DNA of 64,000 nt from Actinomycetes bacterium (GTDB taxonomy: Bacteria; Actinomycetota; Actinomycetes; Actinomycetales; Microbacteriaceae): the NCBI GenBank assembly GCA_023386365.1, contig JAEWJX010000042.1, positions 1-64,000 on the forward strand, given 5' to 3'. The notes under the pieces were generated by a model. It made no database searches. It was not told the DNA's origin and saw nothing but the letters and a program-made list of their open reading frames with translations. Shown piece by piece: positions 1 to 10,271 of this stretch; position 1 is the stretch's first letter; each line of letters starts with the position of its first letter. The position numbers and the translations under genes are program-made.

Positions 1-2109
1 ACGGTCTTCAAACTGCAGCACTCGACCCGCACCCGTCAGTATGCGGTCTTCAACGAGTACACCGAACGTGTCAACAACCAGGCGAAACGCCTCATGACCT
101 TGCGCGGCTTGCTTGACATCACGTCTGACCGGCAGCCGATCCCTATCGAAGAGGTCGAACACATTCGCGACATCGTCAAGCGTTTCAACACCGGCGCGAT
201 GTCGTATGGCTCAATTTCTCAAGAGGCGCACGAGACTCTTGCGATCGCCATGAACCGCTTGGGCGGTAAGTCCAACACGGGAGAGGGCGGCGAGTCTCCT
301 GAGCGGCTCTACGACCCTCTGCGTCGTAGTGCGATCAAGCAAGTCGCCTCTGGGCGTTTTGGCGTGACGAGCGAATACCTCGTCAATGCCGATGACCTGC
401 AGATCAAGCTCGCACAGGGTGCCAAGCCCGGCGAGGGCGGACAGTTGCCCGGAGCGAAGGTGTACCCGTGGGTGGCCGCAACGCGCCACTCAACACCCGG
501 CGTCGGCCTCATTTCTCCGCCACCGCACCACGACATCTACTCGATCGAAGACCTCAAGCAGCTGATCTTCGACGTCAAGCGCGCCAACCCGTCGGCACGC
601 GTCCATGTGAAGCTCGTCAGCCAGTCGGGCATCGGTGCGGTCGCCGCGGGCGTCACGAAGGCGCTGGCGGATGTCGTGCTGGTCTCCGGACACGACGGCG
701 GAACCGGTGCATCGCCGCTCAACTCCCTGAAGCATGCCGGCACCCCGTGGGAGATCGGCCTCGCCGAGACCCAGCAGACGCTGATGCTCAACGGCATGCG
801 TGACCGGGTGGTCGTGCAGGTCGACGGCCAGATGAAGACGGGTCGTGACGTGATCGTCGCAGCCCTGCTCGGGGCCGAGGAGTACGGCTTCGCGACCGCG
901 CCTCTGGTCGTCTCGGGCTGCATCCTGATGCGCGTCTGCCACCTCGACACCTGCCCCGTCGGTGTCGCCACCCAGAACCCCGAACTGCGTGCCCGATTCA
1001 CCGGTAAGCCGGAGTTCGTGGAGACCTTCTTCGAGTTCCTGGCGCAGGAGGTGCGGGAGTACCTCGCCGAGCTGGGCTTCCGGTCGCTCGACGAGGCGAT
1101 CGGCCACGCCGAGCTCCTCGACGTCGATCGTGCCGTCCAGCATTGGAAGGCCGACGGTCTCGACCTCGCGCCGGTGCTCGTCGGACCGGAGTTCTCCGAG
1201 GACGAGCCGCGCATCAACCGCCGGGCCCAGGACCACGAGCTGGAGCTGCACTTCGACCAGGAGCTGATCCGTCTCGCGGCCGACGCGCTCGAGCACGGCA
1301 CCCCGGTCGAGCTCGACCTGCCCATCAAGAACACCGAGCGTGCCGTCGGCACCATGCTGGGGCACGAGGTCACCAAGCGTCACGGCGAGCACGGGCTGCC
1401 CGAGGGCACGATCCAGGTGGCGCTCCACGGTTCCGCAGGCCAGTCCCTCGGAGCGTTCATGCCGCACGGCATCACGCTGCGGCTCGAGGGCGACACCAAC
1501 GACTACGTCGGCAAGGGTCTCTCGGGTGGCCAGATCGTGGTGCGGCCTCCCCGCGGCGCGGTCTTCGCCGCCGAGCGCAACGTGATCGCGGGCAACGTGA
1601 TCGGGTACGGGGCCACTCGCGGGTCGATCTTCATCCGCGGTGTGGTGGGCGAGCGGTTCCTCGTGCGCAACTCTGGCGCGACCGCCGTTGTGGAGGGTGT
1701 GGGCGACCACGCGCTCGAGTACATGACGGGTGGACTTGCGCTCATCCTGGGCGGCACCGGCCGCAACCTGGGCGCCGGCATGTCGGGCGGCACCGCCTAC
1801 GTGTTCAACCTGCGCCCCGAGCGCGTCAACCGTGAGTCGCTCGCCAGCGGCGAGCTGTCGCTGCTCCCGCTCGATTCCGCCGACGTCGCAATCGTCACCG
1901 ACCTGCTCGAGAAGCACATCGCCGAGACGGATTCCGCCCTCGCGAAGCGCCTGCTCGAGACCCCCGAGGAGACCATGTCCGCATTCGTGAAGGTGCTGCC
2001 GCGCGACTACGCGGCGGTGCTCGAGACACGGCGGCAGGCCGCCGACGAAGGCCTCGACCCCGACGGCGACGTCGTCTGGGGCCGGATTCTCGAAGTGACG
2101 GGAGGCTGA
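1..2109 (+). CDS. gltB: Glutamate synthase large subunit, C-terminal part (5' truncated by window edge)
   Basis: Catalytic large subunit of NADPH glutamate synthase (GOGAT), which with GltD converts 2-oxoglutarate and glutamine to two glutamates. The reading frame is open from base 1, so the first 702 codons seen are the C-terminal part of a roughly 1,500-residue protein; the glutaminase domain lies outside the window. Visible are the FMN/synthase domain, with the [3Fe-4S] cysteines in a CX5CX4C pattern (window residues 307, 313, 318, within GCILMRVCHLDTCPVG), and the glycine-rich C-terminal beta-helix domain (repeated GG/GxG motifs around residues 470-600). It is followed after 3 nt by gltD, so the two are co-transcribed. 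Identification is secure; only the true start is unknown. Confidence 0.97.
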   Translation, partial: TVFKLQHSTRTRQYAVFNEYTERVNNQAKRLMTLRGLLDITSDRQPIPIEEVEHIRDIVKRFNTGAMSYGSISQEAHETLAIAMNRLGGKSNTGEGGESPERLYDPLRRSAIKQVASGRFGVTSEYLVNADDLQIKLAQGAKPGEGGQLPGAKVYPWVAATRHSTPGVGLISPPPHHDIYSIEDLKQLIFDVKRANPSARVHVKLVSQSGIGAVAAGVTKALADVVLVSGHDGGTGASPLNSLKHAGTPWEIGLAETQQTLMLNGMRDRVVVQVDGQMKTGRDVIVAALLGAEEYGFATAPLVVSGCILMRVCHLDTCPVGVATQNPELRARFTGKPEFVETFFEFLAQEVREYLAELGFRSLDEAIGHAELLDVDRAVQHWKADGLDLAPVLVGPEFSEDEPRINRRAQDHELELHFDQELIRLAADALEHGTPVELDLPIKNTERAVGTMLGHEVTKRHGEHGLPEGTIQVALHGSAGQSLGAFMPHGITLRLEGDTNDYVGKGLSGGQIVVRPPRGAVFAAERNVIAGNVIGYGATRGSIFIRGVVGERFLVRNSGATAVVEGVGDHALEYMTGGLALILGGTGRNLGAGMSGGTAYVFNLRPERVNRESLASGELSLLPLDSADVAIVTDLLEKHIAETDSALAKRLLETPEETMSAFVKVLPRDYAAVLETRRQAADEGLDPDGDVVWGRILEVTGG

Positions 2110-2112
2110 GCC

Positions 2113-3570
<1,458 letters not shown>

Positions 3571-3617
3571 CGAGCCGGATACGCCATCCCCACCACCCCT
3601 GAAACACTGAAGGAATC

Positions 3618-5075
3618 ATGAGACGAGCCAAAATCGTCGCGACGCTCGGCCCCGCCGTGTCGAGCTACGAAAACCTCCGCGCGATCATCGAGGCGGGCGT
3701 CAACGTCGCCCGGATGAACCTCAGCCACGGCAGCTACGACGTGCACGAGGAGATCTACGCGAACGTCCGTCGTGCCGCCGAGGACGCCGGCCAGCCGGTG
3801 GCCGTGCTGGTCGACCTGCAGGGCCCGAAGATCCGTCTCGGCAAGTTCGCCGCCGGTCCTCACAATCTTGCGGTGGGCGATATCTTCACCATCACCACGG
3901 AGGAGGTCGAGGGCACCAAGGAGCTCGTCGGCACCACCTTCAAGGGCCTTCCGCAGGATGTGAAGCCGGGTGACTTCCTCCTCATCGACGACGGCAAGGT
4001 CAAGGTGCAGGTCCTCGACACCGATGGTGTGCGTGTGCGCACCGAGGTGATCGTCGCCGGCCCGGTGTCGAACAACAAGGGCATCAACCTGCCCGGCGTC
4101 GCGGTGAACGTGCCGGCCCTGTCCGAGAAGGACGAGGCCGACCTCCGGTGGGGTCTGGCGCTCGGTGCCGACTACATCGCCCTGTCGTTCGTGCGCGACG
4201 CGCGCGACATCACCCGCGTCCACGAGATCATGGCCGAAGAGGGTCGCAAGATCCCCGTCATCGCCAAGATCGAGAAGCCGCAGGCGGTCGACGCCCTCGA
4301 GGAGATCATCGACGCCTTCGACGGCATCATGGTCGCCCGCGGTGACCTCGCCGTCGAGTTGCCGCTCGAGGCCGTCCCGGTCGTGCAGAAGCGTGCGGTC
4401 GAGCTCTGCCGTCGCGCGGCGAAGCCCGTCATCGTCGCCACCCAGATGCTCGAGTCGATGACCCACTCGCCCGTCCCGACCCGTGCCGAGGCCTCCGACG
4501 TCGCGAACGCGGTGCTCGACGGTGCGGACGCGGTGATGCTGTCCGGTGAGACCAGCGTCGGCGAGTACCCGGTCGTCACCGTGCAGACGATGGCGCGCAT
4601 CATCGAGTCGACCGAGGAGCACGGTCTCGAGCGCATCGCGCCTCTCGGTACCAAGCCGCGCACCCAGGGCGGTGCGATCACTCTCGCGGCCGCTGAGGTC
4701 GCCTCGTTCGTCGAGGCGAAGTACGTCTGCGTCTTCACCGAGTCGGGCGACTCGGCGCGCCGCATGTCGCGTCTGCGCTTCCCGATCCCGATGAAGGCGT
4801 TCACGCCGGAGGCCGCGATCCGTCGTCGCATGAACCTCACGTGGGGCATCGAGTCGTTCATCGTCGACCGCGTGACCCACACCGACGCGATGTACGCACA
4901 GGTCGACGAGATCCTGCTCGAGAAGAAGCTCGCTTCGGTCGGCGACAAGGTCGTCGTGATCTCCGGATCCCCTCCCGGGATCCCCGGTTCCACCAACGAC
5001 CTGCGCGTGCACGTCGTCGGTGACGCCCTCAACAAGGTGGCACCCGTCTGGGAGTCCGGCGACCACGCCGACTGA
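3618..5075 (+). CDS. pyk: Pyruvate kinase
   Basis: Last step of glycolysis: phosphoenolpyruvate plus ADP to pyruvate plus ATP. The 485-residue protein has the N-terminal KIVATLGPA strand, the substrate-loop segment VARMNLSHG, the active-site region IAKIEKPQAV with its lysine, the motif MVARGDLAVELP, and the C-terminal allosteric domain. Length is typical of bacterial pyruvate kinases. The ATG start is preceded by AAGGAATC. It lies 47 nt after gltD on the same strand and may be transcribed with it or from its own promoter; I see no strong hexamers in the gap. Confidence 0.97.
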   Translation: MRRAKIVATLGPAVSSYENLRAIIEAGVNVARMNLSHGSYDVHEEIYANVRRAAEDAGQPVAVLVDLQGPKIRLGKFAAGPHNLAVGDIFTITTEEVEGTKELVGTTFKGLPQDVKPGDFLLIDDGKVKVQVLDTDGVRVRTEVIVAGPVSNNKGINLPGVAVNVPALSEKDEADLRWGLALGADYIALSFVRDARDITRVHEIMAEEGRKIPVIAKIEKPQAVDALEEIIDAFDGIMVARGDLAVELPLEAVPVVQKRAVELCRRAAKPVIVATQMLESMTHSPVPTRAEASDVANAVLDGADAVMLSGETSVGEYPVVTVQTMARIIESTEEHGLERIAPLGTKPRTQGGAITLAAAEVASFVEAKYVCVFTESGDSARRMSRLRFPIPMKAFTPEAAIRRRMNLTWGIESFIVDRVTHTDAMYAQVDEILLEKKLASVGDKVVVISGSPPGIPGSTNDLRVHVVGDALNKVAPVWESGDHAD

Positions 5076-5103
5076 CCTGAGGCATCCGTCCGCGTCGCCT
5101 GAG

Positions 5104-5117
5104 GCTCCCATGGGAGC
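5104..5117. repeat. 14-bp perfect palindrome downstream of pyk
   Basis: GCTCCCATGGGAGC lies 28 nt after the pyk stop. It could fold as a short RNA hairpin and end pyk transcription, but no T-run follows, so a terminator role is not supported. The rest of the 5076-5230 gap shows nothing else that I recognise. Confidence 0.3.
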
Positions 5118-5230
5118 TCGGGCGGCGCGGACGCTGTTCGGGGGCAGGAGACCCGATCCGGGCGGATCGCGGCACCGAGCCGCACGGGTCGCAGGCGATG
5201 ATTGCTCGTGTATCTGGTAGACACATCCGT

Positions 5231-5971
5231 GTGAAGCGCACCGGTGTCCTGATAGTCGCCCTCGTCGCCTTTCTGTCGACGGGATGCACGTCGACCACTG
5301 CTACCCCTGTCGATCCGACACCGGGACCTGCACCGGTGGTGGCCCAGCCATTGTCGGGTGTGGGGTCCGCGGACGGAACGGTGACGGTTCCGCTGCAGGT
5401 TCCGAAGGACGCGCAGTCGGCGACCGTGGAGTTCGGATGCGCCGGGCGGGGCCAGTTCTTCTCCGTCGAACTCGGCGACACGATGGCACACGGGGGCGCA
5501 CCCCTGGTCGGGCTCTGTGATGGTGTGCGGCGCCTCACCGCCGCGGTCGATCCGGCGATAACGCCAGCCCTTCGTGTACTGGTCCCCGACGGGGTTCGGT
5601 GGGTGGCCACTGTCAGCTTCTCGACCGACACGTTCCAGAGCAACGCGGCGATCGCGAAGGACTGCGCCGACTACTCGCCGCTGTTCAGTACGCTGTCGAA
5701 CGCCGACGTCGGGTTCTCGCACTACGACGCCATCGACGAACCCACCTGGAGAGCGAACGTCCGGGGAGCCGCGGACGCGCTCATCGATATCGGTGCGCGA
5801 TCCGAAACGCTGCTCGCGAGCCTGTTCACCGACTTCGGTGCCGCGCTGAATGATCCGGAGTTGGTCGTCGGCGACTCGCTCGAGAACACGAACGACATCA
5901 GCTACCTGATCGCCCGGATCTGCGACGCGAACCAGAGTCCGATCGTCATCACCGGCGGATACGGGGGATAG
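5231..5971 (+). CDS. Putative secreted lipoprotein, function unknown
   Basis: A 246-residue protein with a classic lipoprotein signal peptide: positive n-region (KR), hydrophobic stretch, and lipobox LSTGC with the acylated cysteine at 19. It is therefore expected to sit on the outer face of the cytoplasmic membrane. I chose the GTG at 5231 rather than the ATG at 5198 because it gives a compact signal peptide; the upstream start would add MIARVSGRHIR. The mature part has no motif I recognise. A threonine/proline-rich tether follows the cysteine. It ends shortly before a tRNA on the other strand. Confidence 0.75.
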   Translation: MKRTGVLIVALVAFLSTGCTSTTATPVDPTPGPAPVVAQPLSGVGSADGTVTVPLQVPKDAQSATVEFGCAGRGQFFSVELGDTMAHGGAPLVGLCDGVRRLTAAVDPAITPALRVLVPDGVRWVATVSFSTDTFQSNAAIAKDCADYSPLFSTLSNADVGFSHYDAIDEPTWRANVRGAADALIDIGARSETLLASLFTDFGAALNDPELVVGDSLENTNDISYLIARICDANQSPIVITGGYGG

Positions 5972-5991
5972 GGCGCATCGCCAAGTCGGGG

Positions 5992-6074
5992 TGCCGGTGG
6001 TGGGGGTCGAACCCACACGCCCTTTCGGACAACCGATTTTGAGTCGGTCGCGTCTGCCATTCCGCCACACCGGC
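5992..6074 (-). tRNA. tRNA-Leu, anticodon CAA
   Basis: Read on the minus strand, the 83-nt sequence starts GCCGGTGTGGCGGAATGGCA and ends CACCACCGGCA. The acceptor stem pairs GCCGGTG with CACCGGC, with A as discriminator. The anticodon arm is ACCGA-CTCAAAA-TCGGT, giving anticodon CAA, which reads UUG leucine. A long variable arm and the T-arm GTGGG-TTCGACC-CCCAC fit a class II leucine tRNA. The 3' CCA is not encoded (the genome continues CCC). The sequence on both sides is ordinary chromosome, with no integrase or attachment-site repeat. Confidence 0.95.
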
Positions 6075-6124
6075 CGGTGTGCGCGCCCCGCCGAGCGGGA
6101 CGTCGCGGCATCCCGACGTTACCG

Positions 6125-6130
6125 TAGGAT
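6125..6130 (+). promoter_or_regulatory. -10 hexamer TAGGAT, leaderless promoter of pdtaR
   Basis: TAGGAT ends 6 nt before the GTG start at 6137 and there is no Shine-Dalgarno between them. A -10 at this distance puts the transcript start at or beside the start codon. No clear -35 is seen. Confidence 0.6.
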
Positions 6131-6136
6131 TCAGGG

Positions 6137-6742
6137 GTGAGTGAGACGGACGAAACCCCCCAGGCTCCCCGACGCGTCGTCGTGGCAGAGGATGAGTCGC
6201 TCATCCGCCTCGACATCGTCGAGATTCTGCGAGACAACGGATTCGATGTCGTGGGCGAGGCGGGCGACGGCGAGACGGCTGTGGCACTCGCCACCGAGCT
6301 TCGTCCCGACCTCGTGGTGATGGATGTGAAGATGCCGCAGCTCGACGGCATCTCGGCGGCCGAGCGTCTGACCAAGAACCACATCGCCCCTGTCGTGCTG
6401 CTCACCGCCTTCAGCCAGAAGGAGCTCGTCGAGCGGGCGAGCGAAGCCGGCGCTCTCGCCTATGTGGTGAAGCCCTTCACCCCGAACGACCTCCTGCCGG
6501 CGATCGAGATCGCCCTCAGCCGTTACCAGCAGATCGTGACGCTCGAAGCCGAAGTCGCCGACATGGTGGAGCGCTTCGAGACCCGCAAGCTCGTCGACCG
6601 CGCCAAGGGGCTGCTCAACGAGAAGATGGGCCTCAGCGAGCCCGAGGCGTTCCGCTGGATCCAGAAGGCGTCCATGGACCGCCGACTCACGATGCACGAC
6701 GTCGCCCAGGCGATCATCGACCAGCTTTCCGCCAAGAAGTAG
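6137..6742 (+). CDS. pdtaR: ANTAR-domain response regulator, PdtaR/AmiR-NasT type
   Basis: A 201-residue two-component regulator. Residues 12-130 are a receiver domain with the acidic pair ED (19-20), phospho-acceptor Asp63 (VVMDVKMPQLDG), the conserved Thr in LLTAF and the Lys in VVKPF. Residues about 135-195 form an ANTAR RNA-binding domain (LVDRAKGLLNEKMGLSEPEAFRWIQ split across two helices). This arrangement is that of mycobacterial PdtaR (Rv1626), which is phosphorylated by the kinase PdtaS and binds RNA hairpins to prevent termination. No kinase gene is adjacent. The gene is expected to be leaderless. The symbol rests on domain architecture and resemblance. Confidence 0.88.
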   Translation: MSETDETPQAPRRVVVAEDESLIRLDIVEILRDNGFDVVGEAGDGETAVALATELRPDLVVMDVKMPQLDGISAAERLTKNHIAPVVLLTAFSQKELVERASEAGALAYVVKPFTPNDLLPAIEIALSRYQQIVTLEAEVADMVERFETRKLVDRAKGLLNEKMGLSEPEAFRWIQKASMDRRLTMHDVAQAIIDQLSAKK

Positions 6743-6755
6743 CGGAGCGGGGCCC

Positions 6756-7193
6756 CTACCGGTCCTTGAGGTAGTTGGTCATCCGCACGGTCGACAGTCG
6801 TCGACCCTGCTCGTCGGTCATGACGATCTCGTGGGTGGCCAGTGTGCGCCCGAGGACGAGGGCGGTGCAGGTTCCCGTCACCCATCCGTCGGTGATCGAG
6901 CGGCTGTGGGTGGCGTTGATCTCGATTCCCACGGCGACACGCCCGGGGCCGGCGTGGATGGCCGACGAGATCGATCCGAGCGACTCCCCGAGCACCACGT
7001 GCGCGCCGCCGTGCAGCAGCCCGACGACCTGACGGTTGCCGTCCACCGGCATCCGTGCGACGGAGTGCGACGCCGACAGCTCCAGGAACTCGATGCCCAT
7101 CTTGCGGGCGAGTTCTCCACCGCCGCTCTCGCCGACGCGTGCGACGAGTTCCGGGTCGAGATCGGGCGGGAGGATGACCATTGAGCGCTCCAT
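6756..7193 (-). CDS. Hotdog-fold thioesterase, PaaI family
   Basis: A 145-residue protein resembling small acyl-CoA thioesterases of the PaaI/YbgC hotdog superfamily. The central segment LLHGGAHVVLGESLGS has the HGG(A)..E pattern in which the Glu/Asp and His region lines the active site, and GIEINATHSRSI is the typical beta-strand that follows. The substrate cannot be told from sequence. The gene is convergent with pdtaR and divergent from polA. An alternative start at 7181 (MVILPPDL) has a GGAG six bases upstream and may be the real one. Confidence 0.85.
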   Translation of the reverse strand: MERSMVILPPDLDPELVARVGESGGGELARKMGIEFLELSASHSVARMPVDGNRQVVGLLHGGAHVVLGESLGSISSAIHAGPGRVAVGIEINATHSRSITDGWVTGTCTALVLGRTLATHEIVMTDEQGRRLSTVRMTNYLKDR

Positions 7194-7222
7194 CGGGTCG
7201 GTGGGGTGTCGGGGCCTCTCGG

Positions 7223-7228
7223 TAGGCT
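7223..7228 (+). promoter_or_regulatory. -10 hexamer TAGGCT, leaderless promoter of polA
   Basis: TAGGCT is followed by six bases (GGGCCC) and then the GTG start of polA, with no Shine-Dalgarno. The spacing matches that at several other genes in this window. Confidence 0.6.
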
Positions 7229-7234
7229 GGGCCC

Positions 7235-9907
7235 GTGCCGGACTCGGAAAAGCCTACGCTCCTGCTCATCGACGGCCACTCGCTGGCGTTCCGGGCGTTC
7301 TACGCGCTGCCGGTCGACAGCTTCGTGACGCGCGACGGGCAGCACACCAACGCCATCCACGGATTCATCTCCATGCTGCTCAACCTGCTGCAGCAGCAGA
7401 AGCCCACGCATCTGGGTGTCGCGTTCGACATCTCGCGGTTCTCGTTCCGCACGCGCGAGTACCCCGAGTACAAGGGCACCCGCGGCGAGACGCCGCCCGA
7501 GTTCATCGGCCAGGTGCCGCTGCTGGAAGAGGCCCTCGCGGCGATGAACATCCGCACCATCTCGAAGGAAGACTTCGAGGCCGACGACATCCTCGCCACG
7601 CTCTCCCACCAGGGGGCCGAGGCCGGGTACCGCGTGCTCGTGGTGTCGGGCGACCGCGACACGATCCAGCTGGTCAACGACGACGTCACCCTGCTCTACC
7701 CGAACGCCCGCGGCGTGTCCGAGCTGAAGCTGTACGACGCGGAGGCCGTGCTCGAGCGCTACGGCATCCGCCCCGAGCAGTACCCCGAGATCGCCGCGCT
7801 CGTCGGAGAGACCAGCGACAACCTCCCCGGCGTCGACAAGGTTGGCGAGAAGACGGCCGTCAAGTGGATCCAGCAGTACGGCACGGTCGCCGAGCTTCTC
7901 GAGCACGCCGACGAGATCAAGGGTGTGGTGGGCGAGAACCTGCGCGCACAGAGCGACCGGGTGGTGCGCAACCGCAAACTCAACCGTCTTCTCACCGACG
8001 TCGAACTCCCGGTGGCTCCGGCCGACCTCGAGCGTCAGCAGATCGACCCCACCGCGGTGCGTGCCGTGTTCGACCGGCTACAGTTCCGCACCCTGCTCGA
8101 CCGTGTCTTCAAGATCGAGGGTGCGGCGGCCGACGCCGGCCTCGTCGAAGCGGATGCCGCGGGCGACACGGCCGCGGTCGCTGCTCCCGTCGTGCGCACG
8201 ATGGTCGACGAAGAGCTCGCGAAGTGGCTGGGCACCCAGTCGCAGGGTGGCACGGTCCCGCTCGGACTGCGGATCGCATCCGTCGCCGGGGGAGTGGAAG
8301 GGTTCGGGATCGCGAGCCTCACCGAGACGGCGTGGGTGCCGTGGGCGCCCGGTCGTCCCGATTACGCGGCGCTGGAGGCGTGGCTGGCGAGCGACTCGCC
8401 CAAGCTGCTTCACGATGCGAAGCGTCAGCTGAAGTCGCTCCGCGACACCGGGCTGGTTCTCGAGGGTATCGCCGGCGACACGGCGCTCTCGGCGTGGCTG
8501 CTGCGCCCCGGTAACAAGGCCGACTCGCTTGGCGGGCTCACCTACTACTACCTCGGTGAGAGCCTTCCCGAGCCCGACCCGAGCCAGCTGGTCCCCGAGA
8601 CGGAGGCTCTGAATCCGGCCACGGAGGCGTGGTACCTCGTCCGCCTTGCGGCCGAACTCGACGCGCGCCTCGACCCGGGATCGCTGTCGGTGGCGCGCGA
8701 GATCGAGGCACCGCTGGTTCCCGCGCTGGCGCGGATGGAACTGCAGGGCATCACCGTGTCCACCGAGGTGCTTGGCGAGCTGAACTCGCGGCTCGGCACC
8801 CAGGCGGCCGAGATCGCCCAGAAGGCGTACGGCGAGATCGGGCGGGAGGTGAACCTCGGCTCGCCGAAGCAACTGCAGGAGGTGCTCTTCGACCAGCTCG
8901 GCATGCCGAAGACCCGTGCCAACAAGACGGGCTACTCCACGGATGCGCAGGCTCTCGCCGACCTGCAGGAGGCGCACCCACATCCGTTCCTCGAGTTGCT
9001 CCTGCAGCATCGCGACGCCACCAAGATCCGCCAGATCGTCGAGACGCTGCAGACCGCCGTCGGCACCGACGGGCGCATCCACACCACCTACGAGCAGACG
9101 GGTTCGGCGACCGGCCGGATCTCGTCGAACGACCCCAACTTGCAGAACATCCCCGTGAAGACGGCGGTGGGTCGAGAAGTCCGCTCAGCATTCATGTCGG
9201 GCGACGGTTTCGAGACGCTGCTGACCGCCGACTACTCGCAGATCGAGATGCGGATCATGGCGCATCTGTCCGAAGACGCGGGCCTCATCGAGGCGTTCCG
9301 GTCGGGAGAAGACCTGCACCGCTTCGTCGGCGCGCGCATCTTCGGCGTCGACCCCGCCGATGTGACGCCCACCATGCGAACCAAGGTGAAGGCCATGTCG
9401 TACGGGCTCGCCTACGGGCTGTCGGCGTTCGGCCTCAGCAAGCAGCTGCGCATCGAGGTGTCCGAGGCCAAGGAGCTGATGGCCGACTACTTCGCGCGGT
9501 TCGGCGCGGTGCGCGACTACCTGCGCGGCGTCGTCGAGCAGGCGCGCGTCGACGGCTACACGACCACGATCTTCGGCCGGCGTCGCCCCTTCGCCGACCT
9601 GAGTTCCACCAACCGTGTCCTCCGCGAGAACGCGGAACGTCAGGCGCTCAACTCTCCCATCCAGGGATCGGCCGCCGACATCATCAAGCGGGCCATGCTC
9701 AGCATCGACGCCGAGCTGCGCGAACGTCAGCTCTCGTCGCGCATGCTGCTGCAGGTGCACGATGAGCTCGTCTTCGAGGTGGCGGCTGGGGAGCGCGACG
9801 AGCTGACGGCGATCGTCACCGAGGGGATGGCGGGAGCCGCCGACCTCTCGGTGCCGCTCGAGGTGCAACTCGGGACTGGCCCCAACTGGGACGCTGCCGC
9901 ACACTAG
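7235..9907 (+). CDS. polA: DNA polymerase I
   Basis: An 890-residue repair and Okazaki-fragment polymerase. The N-terminal 5'-3' exonuclease (about 1-290) has DGHSLAFRAF, ADDILAT and VSGDRD motifs. The middle 3'-5' exonuclease-like region (about 310-480) lacks the DxE of motif I, so proofreading is probably lost, as is usual in actinobacterial PolA. The polymerase domain has motif A DYSQIEMR, motif B with RTKVKAMSYGLAYG and motif C VHDELVFEV. In motif B the residue that is Phe in E. coli PolA is Tyr723. The GTG start is leaderless in layout. Confidence 0.97.
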   Translation: MPDSEKPTLLLIDGHSLAFRAFYALPVDSFVTRDGQHTNAIHGFISMLLNLLQQQKPTHLGVAFDISRFSFRTREYPEYKGTRGETPPEFIGQVPLLEEALAAMNIRTISKEDFEADDILATLSHQGAEAGYRVLVVSGDRDTIQLVNDDVTLLYPNARGVSELKLYDAEAVLERYGIRPEQYPEIAALVGETSDNLPGVDKVGEKTAVKWIQQYGTVAELLEHADEIKGVVGENLRAQSDRVVRNRKLNRLLTDVELPVAPADLERQQIDPTAVRAVFDRLQFRTLLDRVFKIEGAAADAGLVEADAAGDTAAVAAPVVRTMVDEELAKWLGTQSQGGTVPLGLRIASVAGGVEGFGIASLTETAWVPWAPGRPDYAALEAWLASDSPKLLHDAKRQLKSLRDTGLVLEGIAGDTALSAWLLRPGNKADSLGGLTYYYLGESLPEPDPSQLVPETEALNPATEAWYLVRLAAELDARLDPGSLSVAREIEAPLVPALARMELQGITVSTEVLGELNSRLGTQAAEIAQKAYGEIGREVNLGSPKQLQEVLFDQLGMPKTRANKTGYSTDAQALADLQEAHPHPFLELLLQHRDATKIRQIVETLQTAVGTDGRIHTTYEQTGSATGRISSNDPNLQNIPVKTAVGREVRSAFMSGDGFETLLTADYSQIEMRIMAHLSEDAGLIEAFRSGEDLHRFVGARIFGVDPADVTPTMRTKVKAMSYGLAYGLSAFGLSKQLRIEVSEAKELMADYFARFGAVRDYLRGVVEQARVDGYTTTIFGRRRPFADLSSTNRVLRENAERQALNSPIQGSAADIIKRAMLSIDAELRERQLSSRMLLQVHDELVFEVAAGERDELTAIVTEGMAGAADLSVPLEVQLGTGPNWDAAAH

Positions 9908-9959
9908 ACGGAACGCGCCGAGAGTCTTGGCGTGGGCGAAGAGGCCGAAAGGAGTGCGG

Positions 9960-10220
9960 ATGCCGGAGCGCACCGTCGTCGTCGCGTCGAGCGTCGGGCT
10001 GCACGCCCGCCCCGCGGCGCTGTTCTCGCAGCAGGCCGCGCAGGCTGCCGTACCCGTCACACTCACGTCCGCATCCGGTCGTACCGTCAACGCGGCGAGC
10101 ATCCTCGGTGTGCTGTCGCTGGGGATCGACCACGGTGAACGCGTGACCCTGTCGAGCGCGGACGACGCCACGCTTGACGCCCTCGTGCAGATGCTGGAAC
10201 GCGACCTCGACCTCGAGTGA
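9960..10220 (+). CDS. ptsH: HPr family phosphocarrier protein
   Basis: An 86-residue PTS phosphocarrier that passes phosphate from enzyme I to sugar-specific EIIA. The phosphorylated histidine is His15 in VGLHARPAA. The region around Ser47 (VNAASILGV) corresponds to the regulatory serine site of Gram-positive HPr. The ATG at 9960 was chosen over an upstream in-frame ATG because AAAGGAG lies six bases before it and because HPr proteins begin just before this strand. No enzyme I or EII gene is nearby, so its PTS partners are encoded elsewhere. Confidence 0.93.
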   Translation: MPERTVVVASSVGLHARPAALFSQQAAQAAVPVTLTSASGRTVNAASILGVLSLGIDHGERVTLSSADDATLDALVQMLERDLDLE

Positions 10221-10259
10221 GGCCGACCAAGGTCCTGCACGGGCGTCGGCCCTCCCACC

Positions 10260-10265
10260 TAGGCT
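10260..10265 (+). promoter_or_regulatory. -10 hexamer TAGGCT, leaderless promoter of the DUF885 gene
   Basis: TAGGCT, then six bases, then the ATG at 10272; no Shine-Dalgarno is present. Confidence 0.55.
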
Positions 10266-10271
10266 GATGGG

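Noticed and set aside
5992..6074. tRNA-Leu as a site for an integrated element
   Set aside because: No integrase, repeat of the tRNA end or change in gene content on either side.
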